A stretch of 64,000 bases of DNA from Sardina pilchardus (lineage: Eukaryota > Chordata > Actinopteri > Clupeiformes > Clupeidae): the NCBI RefSeq assembly GCF_963854185.1, contig NC_085016.1, positions 25,669,055 through 25,733,054 on the forward strand, read 5' to 3'. Positions 1 through 11,509 of this stretch are shown here, piece by piece. The position numbers were made by a program, and so were the translations under genes. Below the pieces are notes generated by a model. That model ran no database searches. It saw nothing but the letters and a program-made list of their open reading frames with translations, and was not told the DNA's origin. Each line of letters starts with the position of its first letter. Positions within the stretch are counted from its first letter, which is position 1.

Positions 1-302
1 CCGATCACATTATAGACGGCATGCGCTGCTATCACCGCTAGGTTGCTCTTGGTTGAGATAACGTTCTACGATTTTTGTTGCTGTTACCGCTCCTATTTCT
101 ATGGTTACTGCTGGGCTCCGCGCAAAAGACCATTCACTTACAGCGCGCCGCGGTCAAAGTTCAACATATTTCAACTTTGACCGCGGTACGCGCAACAGCG
201 GCAAAGCGGCAAATGCACAGCGGCAGACCCGTTTTTTCGCTCTCAACCCATTGAAATGAATGGGTTTTATAGCGCATGCCGCCTGTAATGTGATCGGCCC
301 TT
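1..302. mobile_element. Non-autonomous TIR element, left end at window edge
   Basis: The first ~30 bases (CCGATCACATTATAGACGGC...) recur as a reverse complement at about 266-298 (...GCCTGTAATGTGATCGG), so this is a short foldback or MITE-like element whose outermost bases may lie outside the window. Inside are a second hairpin with 14-bp perfect arms (148-161 and 173-186) and a short palindrome at 246-267. There is no coding capacity. The superfamily is uncertain because the left flank is missing. Confidence 0.6.
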
Positions 303-314
303 TAGGGTCTATAT

Positions 315-515
315 TTCACCAGGGCCAGACTCACGCAGCAGGGATTCAGCAGCAGGATCAGTCAGAGGTGACTATTCACCAGGGCCAGACTCAGCAGCAC
401 CATCAGTCAGAGGTGACTATTCACCAGGGCCAGACTCAGCAGCACCATCAGTCAGAGGTGACTATTCACCAGGGCCAGACTCACGCAGCAGGGATTCAGC
501 AGCAGCATCGAGGCT
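315..515. repeat. Minisatellite, 45/60-bp units
   Basis: Units beginning TTCACCAGGGCCAGACTCA start at 315, 375, 420 and 465, giving spacings of 60, 45 and 45 bp. All spacings are multiples of three, so a small open frame (260-598, plus) runs through with a repeated HQGQTQQHHQSEVTI-like peptide. I see no splice context or family match and do not treat the frame as a gene. Confidence 0.8.
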
Positions 516-605
516 GTGACCAAATGTGTGGAAGTAAGAATTATTGTCCTACACTCCTCCAGCCTTCACTTGATTTATGGAATATGAAACTCTATTGAAT
601 TGAAT

Positions 606-650
606 AGGATAGATAGATAGATAGATAGACAGATAAATACATAAATGGAT
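606..650. repeat. GATA-type microsatellite
   Basis: An imperfect (GATA)n run grades into GACA/AAATACATAAAT. It is flanked by A/T-rich unique-looking sequence. Confidence 0.8.
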
Positions 651-952
651 TGGTAGCTGTGCAAATAAAAATAAAAAATTCCAGCTCTGCTGTGTAACGT
701 GTTGGTCAATCAACAGATCCTTTTGGATCAGCAGAAAATGATATGATAAGGATGATCCAGGACCTCCACCGCTCAATCCAGGGAGGCCAGAGGATTACCA
801 CCACCTCGAGGCATATTGCCTATTTCCCCCTGGGGGACGCACAGGCTTTGGAGGCCCTGGACCTGGACCTGGCAAGCCAGCAGGACCTGTTTCAGGAATA
901 GGTGAGCTGCTTTTAATTTCTCTTCTCTAAGTAATGCTGAATGTTGATACAA

Positions 953-1260
953 ATACACTCTAAAAATGTTGGGTTAGATATAACCCAACCTTAACCCAGC
1001 TGCTGGTTAACTATTGGACCAACACCGCATTGAGTTATACTAACCCAACACACTGGGTACAAAATTAAACCCAGCAGGTTGGGTATGATTCTAACCCAAA
1101 ACGCTGGGTTATATCAACACAACATTAGTCAGATTGCCACAATAGGTTGGGTAAAATAAACTATTTGCTGGGTTATAATATAATTGCTGAGTATTATTCA
1201 CACAGTATATTGGGTATAGATTCAACCCAAACCACTGGGTTACATCAACAGAACTGCTAG
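953..1260. mobile_element. End of an AACCCA/TGGGTT palindromic DNA element
   Basis: The segment starts TACACTCTAAAAATGTTGGG and continues as repeated, alternately oriented TGGGTT and AACCCA units. The CACTCT start next to TA resembles the ends of the TA-flanked element at 6,511-9,115. No matching far end (…AGAGTGTA) is found nearby, so this may be a truncated copy. Confidence 0.5.
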
Positions 1261-2960
1261 TTAAAATTACCACAGCCAAGTTTTCCAAACCCAGTAGGCT
1301 ATGGGTAGCATTGAGAAAATGGGCAAAGAAATACAATTCAACATAATTATTTACTTGACAGTTTACTTTATTTTTGAACATAGTAGTAGTAGTCACAAAA
1401 GCATGTGATACTTTCACGAAGGCAGGCTCTACAGTCCGTTTTGGGGTCAGCCCTGTCAATCAAAGACAGAAAAAGTGCATTAATCACTGTAGCAGCTACA
1501 GAACTTTACGAAAACTTCCATGAACCATTATCAGTGAATGATGTTAACAGATATTAAAAATCCACCAGGAGACACAATATTAGCGCAACACACTCAGAAA
1601 CCTGATATTATGGAGTTGTTTTAGGAGATGATCTGGAGCAGACTGACAAACACAAGTTCAGTAACGTTAGCCAGCTAGCTGCTAATGTAAACACCATGGT
1701 AAACACATTTGTCTGTGTTTGCTAACATTAGCTGACAAACGTTAGCTAGCTGCTAGACCAAAAGCATATTGTTGTTATGCTATGTAGTTCATTGTAAAAG
1801 TTCGTTTTGATCCTGTTCAGCAGGTTATACTCAGTGAAGACAGAACTATGTTTTCATAAGTCTGTCTTTGTGTAGATAACTGTAACTGTAAGTCTAATCT
1901 AATGTTAGCTAGCTGGCATAAATGACACGTCCTGCTTGAGGCTGAGGATATTCATTCATATCACAAAGGCTATCTGGGTCGACTCTTAAAATCTGTTTGA
2001 ATGATAATGCAATAAAATAAAGGTTAAAAATATACCTTACGAAATGGCCTGATTTCCATTGCATGTTGACAGCAACTGCTGGACTGGACGGTAGGAAGAA
2101 TAAAGATTTTTCTTTTCAAATTTTAACTAGCTGAGTAACCCTATGCTGGGTTGACGGAACCAACTTATGGGACTCGTTTTCCGACTGGTGTTTTTTTTTT
2201 GCAATACAGATTAATTTAGCTCGGCAGTTAGCCTGCCACCGACCAGGTTAGTTCAGAAGCATACCCCAGCAATTCAGCGGAGATTCCTGTTAGCGGGAGT
2301 AATGGAACTGAACTCTCTCTAAAATTAGCGAGGCTTATCAAAGTTAGCCGCGATTTACGGTAAGCGGGGTTGATGGAATACCCCCCAGGTGTTCTAGTTA
2401 GCCTGACCAGAAACACCACAGTAGTTCACATCAGCATGCTAGGTATCTAGTTGCTATGTGTTTTCAATTGGTTCTAATGGGTCAACAAGTTAACAAGCTA
2501 ACTTTACCGTTCGGGAGGTTACAGTAACCTACAATGATCTGTGTGTCCTGGACACATGTGTCGCATATAAACTGTATCAAAATTAGCCATTAAAAGTGGA
2601 CAAGAAACCTTTATTCACATTGAATATTTCCAGTTACGACCCCCGAAGCCGCCACCATTGTATTCTGATTTTTTTTGTTACTCCCGCCTCTGTGGACAAC
2701 GTAAGCTTCTGATTTGCTGAAATACCTGATATAACTGGTTCTTATTTCTGGACCAGGTCGAAGTTGGTGCTAAGTTGGAACCAGTTTTCCTGGCCCAGAG
2801 CCAGGTTATTTTGTGTGGAAAAGCAAAGAACCGGTTCCAGACTTGGCACTAGCTCCGAACCAGCACCAGAACCACGTCGGTGGAAAAGGAGTCCAACCCA
2901 ACATCAGCCGTTTTTCTATGGCATCAATAATCCGAAGATTCAGATTAGAGAACAGGTATA
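1261..2960. other. Non-genic stretch, degraded repeats
   Basis: I find no gene. The stretch has several GCTAACGTTAGCTAGC-like inverted motifs (about 1,660-1,760 and 1,900) and a block rich in GGAACCAG/GAACCGGTTCC palindromes (about 2,730-2,890) that looks like dispersed repeat sequence. Short open frames here lack family resemblance. Confidence 0.4.
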
Positions 2961-3074
2961 GTGTAAATGTTCATCATCATACAGTACAGTAATATGTACA
3001 TTGTTGCAGATGTTTCAGAACACTGGGACAAAGCTTATCACTGTTCTGTTTGCCTACTGTATATTCACTTCTGT

Positions 3075-4156
3075 AGAGTTGCAAGACTGCCAGGCAGAGG
3101 TAGAAGGGCCCCAATGTTCACTCAGCAGCAAGAGAGCATGATAGTTGATATGGTCATTCAAAATAACAGCATTAGACTTATTACTTATAGCCTTTCCATG
3201 ATTGATCGCCTTCTAAAATGCAACAGGGTGCATGAAACAAGTATAGCTACAGGGTACCCTTTGAGCGCAACTCTGAGAGAGTGAAGGAGCTGAGATATCA
3301 GTATGTCCAAGTAAGTGTACATTCAGACACAGTACAATATTACAGTATTGCATACTGTATTACAGTACTATCAGAGTCTGTGGCTTCACAGTACAATCCA
3401 GTATCAGCCTGTCTTTCTGTTCACTTACAAAACTATTGATTTACTGTATTTCTTCATATAGAGAATATTTGAATTGGATGCCATGGAACATACACACCGA
3501 GGAGGGCAGAACGCCGAAACGCGTCTGTGGAATAAATGGATTTTATGCATAGTGCAGCCTTTTTATCTGTTTTTCAATGCATGGAAAGATCCCCTGAATA
3601 CATCTTTGTGGATGAAGCGGGGTTCGATTTAGCCAACAGGAGAAGGAGGGACCCCAACATTGGTCAGCGAGCCGTTGTTGAAGTCCCTGGCAAGTGTGGT
3701 GGTAATGTGACCATCTGTGCTGCTATTAGCAACCATGGGGTTCTCCACCACCATGTCACACTGGGGCCAATCAACACTCAGCACCAATTCTTACATTCCT
3801 TGCTGGTCTTCGGGATGCTTTGGTAGATCGGCGGAATGAGCTGAACGACCAATATTCTTGTGTCATTATTTGGGACAATGTCAGTTTCCATCGCGCAGCT
3901 CAAATAAGGGAATGGTTCATTCATCCATTCATCAATGTATACCTCCCACCATACTCCCCATTCCTCAACGCAATAGAGGAGTTTTTCAAGTTGGAGATGG
4001 AAGGTATATGACCGACAACCGTACATCAGGGTTGATCTTTGATCAGCCGGCCATGGAGTTGGCTTGTGGCGACATAAATGAGGAATCTTGTCAAAGGTGG
4101 ATACACCACGCAAGAGCTTTCTTCCCCCGTTGTCTTGGGAGGTGATGTGGCCAGAC
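3075..4156 (+). pseudogene. IS630/Tc1-like (DDE_3) transposase, broken
   Basis: Remnant of a cut-and-paste transposase of the IS630-Tc1-mariner superfamily. A helix-turn-helix-like N-terminal part is recognisable at about 3,075-3,285 (FTQQQESMIVDMV, then a putative SMIDRLLK segment). The DDE part at 3,590-4,148 shows IFVDEAGFDL, CAAISNHGVLHHH, the second aspartate motif IIWDNVSFHRA, and PYSPFLNAIEEFF with the final acidic residue. The reading moves between frames several times and stops interrupt it, so it is not functional. The 3' end (VMWPDPA, read across the duplicated GGCCAGAC) is displaced to about 9,690-9,710 because a hAT element landed in the gene. Position 4,156 is the hAT target duplication. 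Confidence 0.85.
3481..3539 (+). ncRNA. Hammerhead-ribozyme-like relic
   Basis: The segment has the order of a type I hammerhead. CCAT (3,481-3,484) and CACA (3,493-3,496) pair with TGTG (3,526-3,529) and ATGG (3,536-3,539) as an interrupted stem I. The core CCGAGGA (3,497-3,503) differs from CUGANGA by one base. A GGC/GCC stem II follows (3,505-3,507 with 3,513-3,515), then GAAAC, a palindromic ACGCGT stem III and a GTC cleavage-type triplet (3,523-3,525). The U-to-C core change and an extra G before stem II would be expected to inactivate it. Such motifs are known from Penelope-like elements. The link here is an inference. Confidence 0.4.
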
Positions 4157-6510
4157 CAGGGCTCGACATTAACGGTAGCCCAGTAGCCCCGGGCAACCAA
4201 TTCCTGACTCCTGGTTGCCCCTGTGGCAACCAGATTTCCCCATTGTCCCTATAGTTTGATTATTATTGTCATTTTTTGGTATAATTATCAGTACGTACAC
4301 ATACAGTATTTCAGCATTTCACAAATGTGGTGGGCAACGTAAACTTAATTTTCTGACTCGGAATGGCCTGGCAAATGAACGCAGCTAGTAGCCTAAACAA
4401 ATTAAACTTTTTTCAAGTAGCCTAGGCATAAAGATTAGTGTTGCGCAGTTCACCGGTACTACAAACTAAAAATGTCAATGCCTGCTAGCCTACAACGATA
4501 CGTTTAAGAATGACCATGTTCTTCTGAAGTAGGCTAGCCTAACATGCGTGTGCGCAAGGCACCCTCTCCCCTAGAAGCCTGTAGCTGTGCGTCTTTTCCC
4601 CCTCACACACACGTAGGCTATGCGCAGCTGTGCCATAAACAGCGAAACATGGCTGCTAGTTTAAGTGATGCTATTGTAACACCTAATAATAGGCTAATAT
4701 CGAGTTGATTTGCTCTCTTGCATCACTCAAATTTGTGTTGCTAGCCTGTCTATGGGATTTAGGCAATTTGTCGTTTAGAAGGTTACGCAACCTTGGCAAA
4801 CTTTTACATCTGACCAGAGTTTCCTGCCATGCCGCTAGCACAAATCATGTACTGTAGGCCTATATCATTCGTGTAGTAGTCACTAAAATCAGTAATGAAC
4901 ATTAGAAGACACTTATCTCTTCTATGATCCAGGGTTCGTACGGGTGCTTGAAATCCATGAAAATGCTTGGATTTTAATGTGGTGTTTTCAAGGTTTGAAA
5001 AATACTTGGATTTTGGGTAAAGTGCTTGTGAATGCTTGAAAGTGCTAGGCCTACATATTTCTCGGCAGTCTGACTTAAATAGACCAATTATTAAATGAAG
5101 GGAAATAAAATTAATTTGCTGTCTATGCGCTGCGCTGACAATGACGACGGGTTTGGTGCTTCTCATTGATCACTCCGCAAACATGTCCGTTCGCTATAGT
5201 CTTCTTCATTGAAAGTGAAAGCAGACGTGTGTTGATGAATGTTTGATGCAAGTTCGATGTGTGTGGTGAACTATTTGTTTCTTAGCAGAAGCCATGAAAC
5301 GGTAAAGGTAAAATTATTTATTTAAAGAGACATCATTTATGAAGTTGTTTTGGCTTTGCCACGCGTTCGCGTCCAGTTTGACGTGTCTGGATTTTTCGAT
5401 AATAATGACAGCAGCAATCTCGTGATGCTGATAATTGACTTTTAATTTATGCGCGTGTAAGTCTTAGCTATTGTGCTTGAAGTTAGCTGTGACCGACAAT
5501 CCTACTGGCTTTCATCGTGTTAACCACAAAGCCTGTCGACCTTAGGTCTACTAAATTGTTTAGTTAACACCTTGTCATTTCGCGTTTGTCTAGCCGTTCA
5601 CCCCCGTGCGCCCCATGTCATTCAAAACATATTTCGGGATAGCCATCTCACTATGAGAAAACGTATGATAGTGATGAGATATTAACACGCTGGCATGCTT
5701 GGTAAACATCAGTCTTGCACATAATATTGAGCTGATTTTATAGTGGAAATGGCTTACTGTCGCATTGTGCTGATAGATGAAAAAAGTCGCCTATTTAAAG
5801 GCACAGTCTGAATTTTAATCATAGCTCTCCATTTAGTGTGTGCACTTGAACAACTAGTGATGAAGCATATAACAGTAGGGCCTGCCATTTATTTTAGGAG
5901 GAGGGGTGTAGCGGACATGATACTTTGGAAGGAGAGGGAGTGGTGCAATTTGATTTTCTTCGGAGCAACCTCTTCAAACAGCATCAATATCTATAGGCCT
6001 ATGGTTCACTATCAGGACTAGAGGACTGTAAGGGGGCAGGCTATGTGTTCTACATCATTGTTGGCAAAATGATCATGATAGCCTACATATTTCAGCCATA
6101 TCTGGTTGAGTCTTGAGTAGGCCTAGGCTACTTTGCTATAAATTAGTTATAGACTTATGTATAGACTATATTGTGGTTATAATGTTTGAAATATATGTAT
6201 CACAGTTTATCAATAGTTCTCATAAAAGTCATCAGATGTCATCATTTAAGGGGTTATTTTTCAAAAAATTTTGTCCTTTGCCAATCACACCCCTGAAATA
6301 TGGTGTGAATCAATCCATGCTGTTCAACATTATCGAGTGCTGTCAGTAAGAAAAAGAACAAGGAAATTTGATATGACATAGACCAAATAGAGCAGCAGCA
6401 AACACTAATGAAATGGTTCCATTTTCTATGCCCCATTCAGTTAACCTAATGATAGCTGCTGGTTATATATTGGGCTTAGGTTGTATCAAATTTTCTGTTT
6501 TTTTGTCCTA

Positions 6511-9115
6511 CACTCTCAAAAATAGGGGTACTGTTGGGGTACATTTTCGTTCTTTAAGTACAATTTTGACCCTGTACCTTGTATTGGTACTAATAGGTAC
6601 CATTTCGGGTACATACATAATGTACCTTTTCACCAAGGGACCATATTGTACCTATGGGTACAAAAAGCCCATGGACTGTCACTCAGAAGTTGATAGGGGA
6701 GGAGATTCGGGAGCAACCGTTATTTTTTCGTCTCACTCAAAGTAATGGAGGAGCAGTTTTCAGCAGATGAGCTTGGTGTGGGGAAACGTGCTGTGGTGCA
6801 GGCATAATCTTTATGGAACAGGAGGCAACGCTATTCAGAGGTAAGATGTAGTTGCAATTTATCGAAATTCAGTTTGTAAATGTTGAATACTGTTAACGGA
6901 ATCAAATTGTTCGCTTAAAGGCTAACATATTAGCATTCGCTAGCTACGTAGCCCATGTCATGTTAGCTATATTCAGATATTTTGAAACGGTGTTCAAACG
7001 CCTTCAGTAATGCATGAGGTAAGGTATAGTTGCAATTTATCGAAATTCGGGTTTGTAAATATTGACTACTGTTAACTGAGTCAAATTGTTGGCATAATAG
7101 GCTGACATTAGCATTCGCTAGCAACGTAGCCTATGTTAGCTATGAATATTTTTAAACAGTGTTCAAACGCCTTCGGTAATGCATGACTATCATGATAGAT
7201 GTTAAGGAAAGGTATTTTGTGTGTGTTTTATCACTGTTTCCCATTTTAATGTGAAGTTAGTGAATACTGTTGAGTCAAATTGGCTTAAAGGCTAACATTA
7301 GCACTCGCTATGCTAGTAACCTAACCTTATGAACCATATGAACCTTATGAAACGTTCTGCTAGCTGCTAACGTTAATCCCTCTCACACAGATAACCACCA
7401 AGGCAGAATGTTGGCGTGTGGAAGTACCTCTACTCAGAGTGATAGAGAAAACTATGGCTCTGCTTTTACTGAAGGAATGGCTACGTAAGTAACACAACTT
7501 GGTCGTTTTTCTTAGTGTATTGATAGTATTTTTCTTATTGATGTTAAATACACATAGAAATGAAAATAATACAGACAATTTTTAGATTGTTTAGTTTGTC
7601 CAGGAGAAATTATTGCTTAGGGTCATCTTGTGCTGTTTCATTGTGTCATTTTTATTTATTTATATTAATGTATTGCATATGCCATTTCTCTCTCAAACGC
7701 ATAGCGGAGCGGGCAGCTTTATGAATATAAGGTGAAAAGGATGTATGGAGAAGTTTTGGGAGAGTCAGACAGTCCACGGAACTTGCAATGACTTAGCAAT
7801 GATCTATGCCAGGTGAGTGGATTGACATACTGTAGTTGCATACATGTGTATTTTACACAATCTGTCTGAGGCTATTTATTTGTGTGGTTGAAAATATCTA
7901 ATTGTGAGGTTTGTGTTTACATTTTGCTTCCAACAGACGTACAACCCCTGCCGTCATTGGTGATACCACTGCTTGAAAATATGTCAACGTCCTGTAGATC
8001 AAGTAAGGTTCCAGTCGAAGTCCTCCTGAAGAATTTGTTGGATTTCTGCCAGTTTTTGATATTGAACTTTAGTGCCTTTTGAGACTCTTGGCTTTTTAAT
8101 GGCACGCCTCATTCTACCCAAATGGAAGGATTGGAGTGTGTTTATATTGTATATGTTTATAGGCTTGCTAATATTTGCTTAGGCTTTCACATTGTTTTCT
8201 GAGATACTACTCAATGATGTCATTGTGACTCATTGTATCACACTTCAAGATGCGTATCTTTTACTCAATTAGTGTATGCACTGTGAATCCAAACATGAGA
8301 ATTCTAAGATTATAGCAACTGCAAAGTTACTGCAAGGACAATGTTAGTTTTGTAAAAACCTTAAGTGGCAAGCACAAGATGTGATAGTGCTGGGAGCTTT
8401 TCTCTTGTAACATTTTAATGCATTTGTAATGGTGACGGTAAGCAGATACTACATTTTCATCTCATATGTTAGTATTAACATGAACTTAAAAGCATGCAAG
8501 GTTTTTTGTGTGAAGTGGTTAACTCAAATATTGGTATAATATAGATCAAGGTTATTAATGTTGATCACCTATGGTGCAAGTTAATCATTTTTTTCCCTCT
8601 GCATATAAACACAATGTGGAAGCAAAATATTGGAGATCAAACTGTTTTATATTTACACTTACATAAAGAGTTACAACATGTTTTACGTTAATATGCATAT
8701 TGATTAATGTAAGATACTTTGATGTTTTGATATGAATGTGTTAACTTTTATGTACCTGTATTCATGTGGAGTATTGTGTGTAATATCACAAAGTGATTTT
8801 TTCTCTCAGAATAAACATTTTAATTTACTTATTGGTTGTGTGAATACATTTCAATTATACCACCTTAAATTTTCACTGGGGTTGTACCCTTAAAGTACAG
8901 ATTAGTACCTTTTAAGGCTGCTATGCTGTAATGATATACACAGGTACATTTCGGTCATTGCAGGTACACAAGTGTACCTTGATGGGTACAAATGGCTAGG
9001 GTACCAAACGGTACCTGCATTAGGGGTACATTATTGTACTTCAAAAGGGTACTGCCCCAGCGACAAGCATTTGTACCGTTTTAGGTACACACTGGTACTT
9101 CCATTTCTGAGAGTG
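6511..9115. mobile_element. TA-flanked element with GGTAC-repeat ends
   Basis: The left end is CACTCTCAAAAATAGGGGTAC and the right end is ...CATTTCTGAGAGTG. Each is flanked by TA (6,509-6,510 and 9,116-9,117), which fits Tc1/mariner-type target choice. About 150-240 bp at each end is packed with GGTAC/GTACC units in both orientations. The interior has tandem 178-bp repeats and no recognised transposase. It is the third nested layer of this stack. Confidence 0.72.
6838..7320. repeat. Tandem repeat of about 178 bp, 2.5 copies
   Basis: GAGGTAAG..TAGTTGCAATTTATCGAAATTC starts at 6,838 and again at about 7,016. Both copies run through AATACTGTTAAC, CAAATTGTT, TAGCATTCGCTAGC, GTTCAAACGCCTTC and GTAATGCATGA. 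A partial third copy (7,245-7,320) keeps AATACTGTT...CAAATTG and TAGCACTCGCTA. It is internal to the TA-flanked element. Confidence 0.8.
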
Positions 9116-9697
9116 TACAGTGACCTCAAACAACAGGGCTTTGGATTTGTTTACACTCGATTTCGGTACTGGAAAACTGGTCTTGAAAGTCCTTAAAAAG
9201 TGCTTGAATTTGGCCATGAAAAAGGTGTACGAACCCTGTATGATCCCAAAAACATTGTCTTCAACTTGTTATATTTTCGAACATTTATTTCATTTAATAA
9301 TGATATAGAAAACGATGCATTGCACCTCTGATTGCATCCGTATTATATGATGCGCAACTATCATCATTCACTAGTGTAGACTGTGTAGGCTAATTAGGCT
9401 ACTCAAACCACGTATTTCTTAAAGTGACAGGCACTAAATTGCACCTACTGTACACACAACCAATGTGCACTCAATTAGCCCTTCACACCACATTAAACAT
9501 ACTGTAGATACTGACAGTAGGCCCTATGTATCCAAGACATTAAAGATATGCCTTATTTTAGTGCACAAAGAGAACTGAAAATACTGGCGTTTAATAATGG
9601 GGCAACCATTTTTTTTGTATTTGGCAACCAAAACCTCATGCCCGGTTGCCCAGTTGGCAACCACTTTTAAAAGCTAATGTTGAGCCCTGGGCCAGAC

Positions 9698-10312
9698 CCA
9701 GCCTGAAGGCATGATGAGGCACAGTGAGCGACCCTTTTTTTTATTTATTTTTTTTATTCATTATTCTTTGAATTCCTTGTTTTTTCATCGGGGACCGGCC
9801 GGCGTTTGTCTGTCTGTTTGTTAGCAAGATAACTCAATAAGTAATGGATGGATTTCAATGAGATTTTCAGGGAAGGACGGACATGACCCAAGGAAGAAAC
9901 GATTACATTTTGGGAGTGATCCGTAATTCCGTCGGTGTTTATGTATTTAGCTTAGTGGTGTAATGGCATGGTATGGCCACGTGGTTGCGATCTGAATAGT
10001 TCAGGTTCAAATGTATGACAACCTAGGAAGAACAATGCAGGCGGAGGTAGCCGCGCTCTCTGAGTGCTTTTCTAGTTTTCAGTGTGACATTTTGTTTTTC
10101 AAAATAGAATGAATAAACATTCCTCCAGGAGCTATACCCACTGCTCTGAGGCTGGTTTCCCGAAGCCTTCTTAACGCTACGTAGTTCGTAACCTCTATCT
10201 TAAGCTCTACCTTAACATGTTCACGCATTTCCAGAAAGCTTCTTTGCTATGGATGTCTTTCGTACACCATTCGTTGGTAAGAGTGGTCTGGAGCACTCTT
10301 AGATCTCTCTTA
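9698..10312. other. Intervening repeat-derived sequence
   Basis: The first bases complete the 3' end of the interrupted IS630-like transposase. The rest is A/T-rich and has no gene. A GGCTGGTTTCCCGAAG motif at about 10,150 is inverted as TTCGGGAAACCGGCCC at about 25,484 and 25,635, a dispersed repeat end. Confidence 0.4.
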
Positions 10313-10425
10313 AGGCTGGCTTACATTGTACAACTTTGGTCTGTTTTAACAGTCGGCGACTAAATTTCCAAAATCGGGTGGAAATCATGGGAGTTGTACT
10401 GGAATCGCGGCGCGCTCCCGTCAAC
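10313..10425 (+). repeat. GGCTGGCTTACATTG repeat, copy 1
   Basis: About 113 bp closely matches 17,594-17,705 in the same orientation: GGCTGGCTTACATTG, CAGTCGGCGACTAAATTTCC and GCGCTCCCGTCA are shared. This copy stops where the TAA and the end of the 10-kb element begin. The other copy continues with CTAAATCG, so the large element's left end appears to have entered at that TAA. Confidence 0.75.
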
Positions 10426-10613
10426 TAAAGCCTACCTTACACTGACAGACTTTGCAAAGATTTGGAAAAGATTTTTGAAAGACTGCAGTCTCAAACCCTC
10501 TCACATCTAAAGACAATTCATTGAGTTTTTAGTCACAGTCTAGTCACAGGCCAGTCTCAGATTAGGATTTTGCAAAGACTGTGGGTCACTATTTACAAGA
10601 CTGCTGCTAGATT

Positions 10614-11509
10614 CTGTGGTGGAAAATTCCACGTTCTTGGACTTCTTGACTATTAGCACTCTGGAACCACTTAACTCTTGTAAGGAAACCAATTATCACT
10701 CTGGACCAAGCATCCGAAGGAGACCACGCAGACAGAGACTTCCCAACACTGATGATCTTTATTCACTGTATCACAATGATATTACAATCCAAACAATGTC
10801 TGAACTGCACTACCAAGCAATAGAGTGAAGGCGGCGCTACCAGCTGGTACCTCAACGGGATCGATCTGATTCACTGGTTGTTCTGCTCTCCATTATATTC
10901 TGTTCAGAAGCGCCTCCTTCTGAGAACGTCACCAGATCTTGTTTAGCCAATCAGAAAAGGCGGAGGAGCAAAAGGATCCAATCATAATGGTGGAAGTTTC
11001 ACCCTCCATTTTTAAAGAATATGGGCACACCTCTCATTAGGTCACTATGAAGTGTTGCCAGATTGGGTTGACTGAAATCCGCCCAATCACCCCGCCGCCT
11101 TCAGCAAAAAAACGACCAATGACGTTTTTCTCATAGAGAACCATTGAACTCAAAATATTATTTACCCGCCGACAGCTTATTTCCCACCGCCGAACGATAT
11201 TAAAGAAGCCCAATTGGGCGGGCCCAATCTGGCAACACTGTCACTATGTTGAGTCATAGTTGTTTGTGCTTTTTGCTATAGTTTGGGTTTTCTGGTTCTT
11301 TCCCGTTTTCCAGTTTGCATCTGTTTTGCACTTTCAACCAGCTGGCACATTGCCCTCACTTCTGCTTGGGTGGAAAGTCCCCTTTCTTCCATTGCACTTT
11401 GATCCAGTACATGTTGTTCTTTTGTTTATAAGTGTATGGTATTAAAGGTTATTAATGTATCTTACTACTATGTGTTATTCGAACAATATAACAAGGAAAA
11501 TACACCACA
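10614..11509. mobile_element. Insertion in the left TIR of the 10-kb element
   Basis: The long left TIR breaks after ...GACTGCTGCT (10,608) and resumes at ATTCCTTCAAATTATTTCC (11,510). The right TIR reads through this point uninterrupted. The insert has short inverted ends (TGTGGTGGAAAATTCC and ...GGAAAATACACCACA) and ATTC on both sides. No recognisable protein is encoded. Confidence 0.7.
11050..11239. mobile_element. 190-bp MITE with 9-bp TSD
   Basis: AAGTGTTGCCAGATTGGG and CCCAATCTGGCAACACT form the ends. GTCACTATG is repeated on both sides (11,041-11,049 and 11,240-11,248). An 8-9-bp TSD fits hAT, Merlin or Mutator-type elements. It lies inside the insertion at 10,614-11,509. Confidence 0.82.

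Larger units (their letters stand above)
4931..9238. mobile_element. Second hAT-like element nested in the first
   Basis: The left end AGGGTTCGTACGGGTGCTTG and the right end ...GGTGTACGAACCCTG are inverted. Both continue inward with CTTGAA/CTTGGA-rich sequence. TATGATCC flanks it on both sides (4,923-4,930 and 9,239-9,246), an 8-bp TSD. The related hAT copy near 36,100 carries the same neighbourhood with a single TATGATCC and no insertion, which supports these borders. No transposase frame was recognised. Confidence 0.85.
4157..9689. mobile_element. hAT element interrupting a transposase gene
   Basis: The ends are inverted: CAGGGCTCGACATTAAC at 4,157 and ...GCTAATGTTGAGCCCTG ending at 9,689. 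An identical 8-bp TSD, GGCCAGAC, lies at 4,149-4,156 and 9,690-9,697, as expected for hAT. Subterminal GGCAACCA motifs occur at both ends. No hAT transposase frame is visible, so it is non-autonomous. Most of its 5.5 kb is later insertions. The internal sequence at about 4,570-4,930 and 9,239-9,545 is related to the hAT element at 35,622-36,756. Confidence 0.93.

Noticed and set aside
315..515. CRISPR-like array of regular repeats
   Set aside because: Units are contiguous tandem repeats without unique spacers, in a vertebrate genome.
260..598. 112-codon open frame with a repeated HQGQTQQHHQ peptide
   Set aside because: It exists because the minisatellite units are multiples of three. No splice signals, family match or conserved context.
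1109..1459. 116-codon minus-strand frame
   Set aside because: It overlaps the AACCCA/TGGGTT repeat and has no recognisable domain.
7380..8090. Possible captured gene exons inside the TA element
   Set aside because: Short frames with donor-like ends (about 7,482 and 7,811) do not join into a coherent protein and match no family I know.
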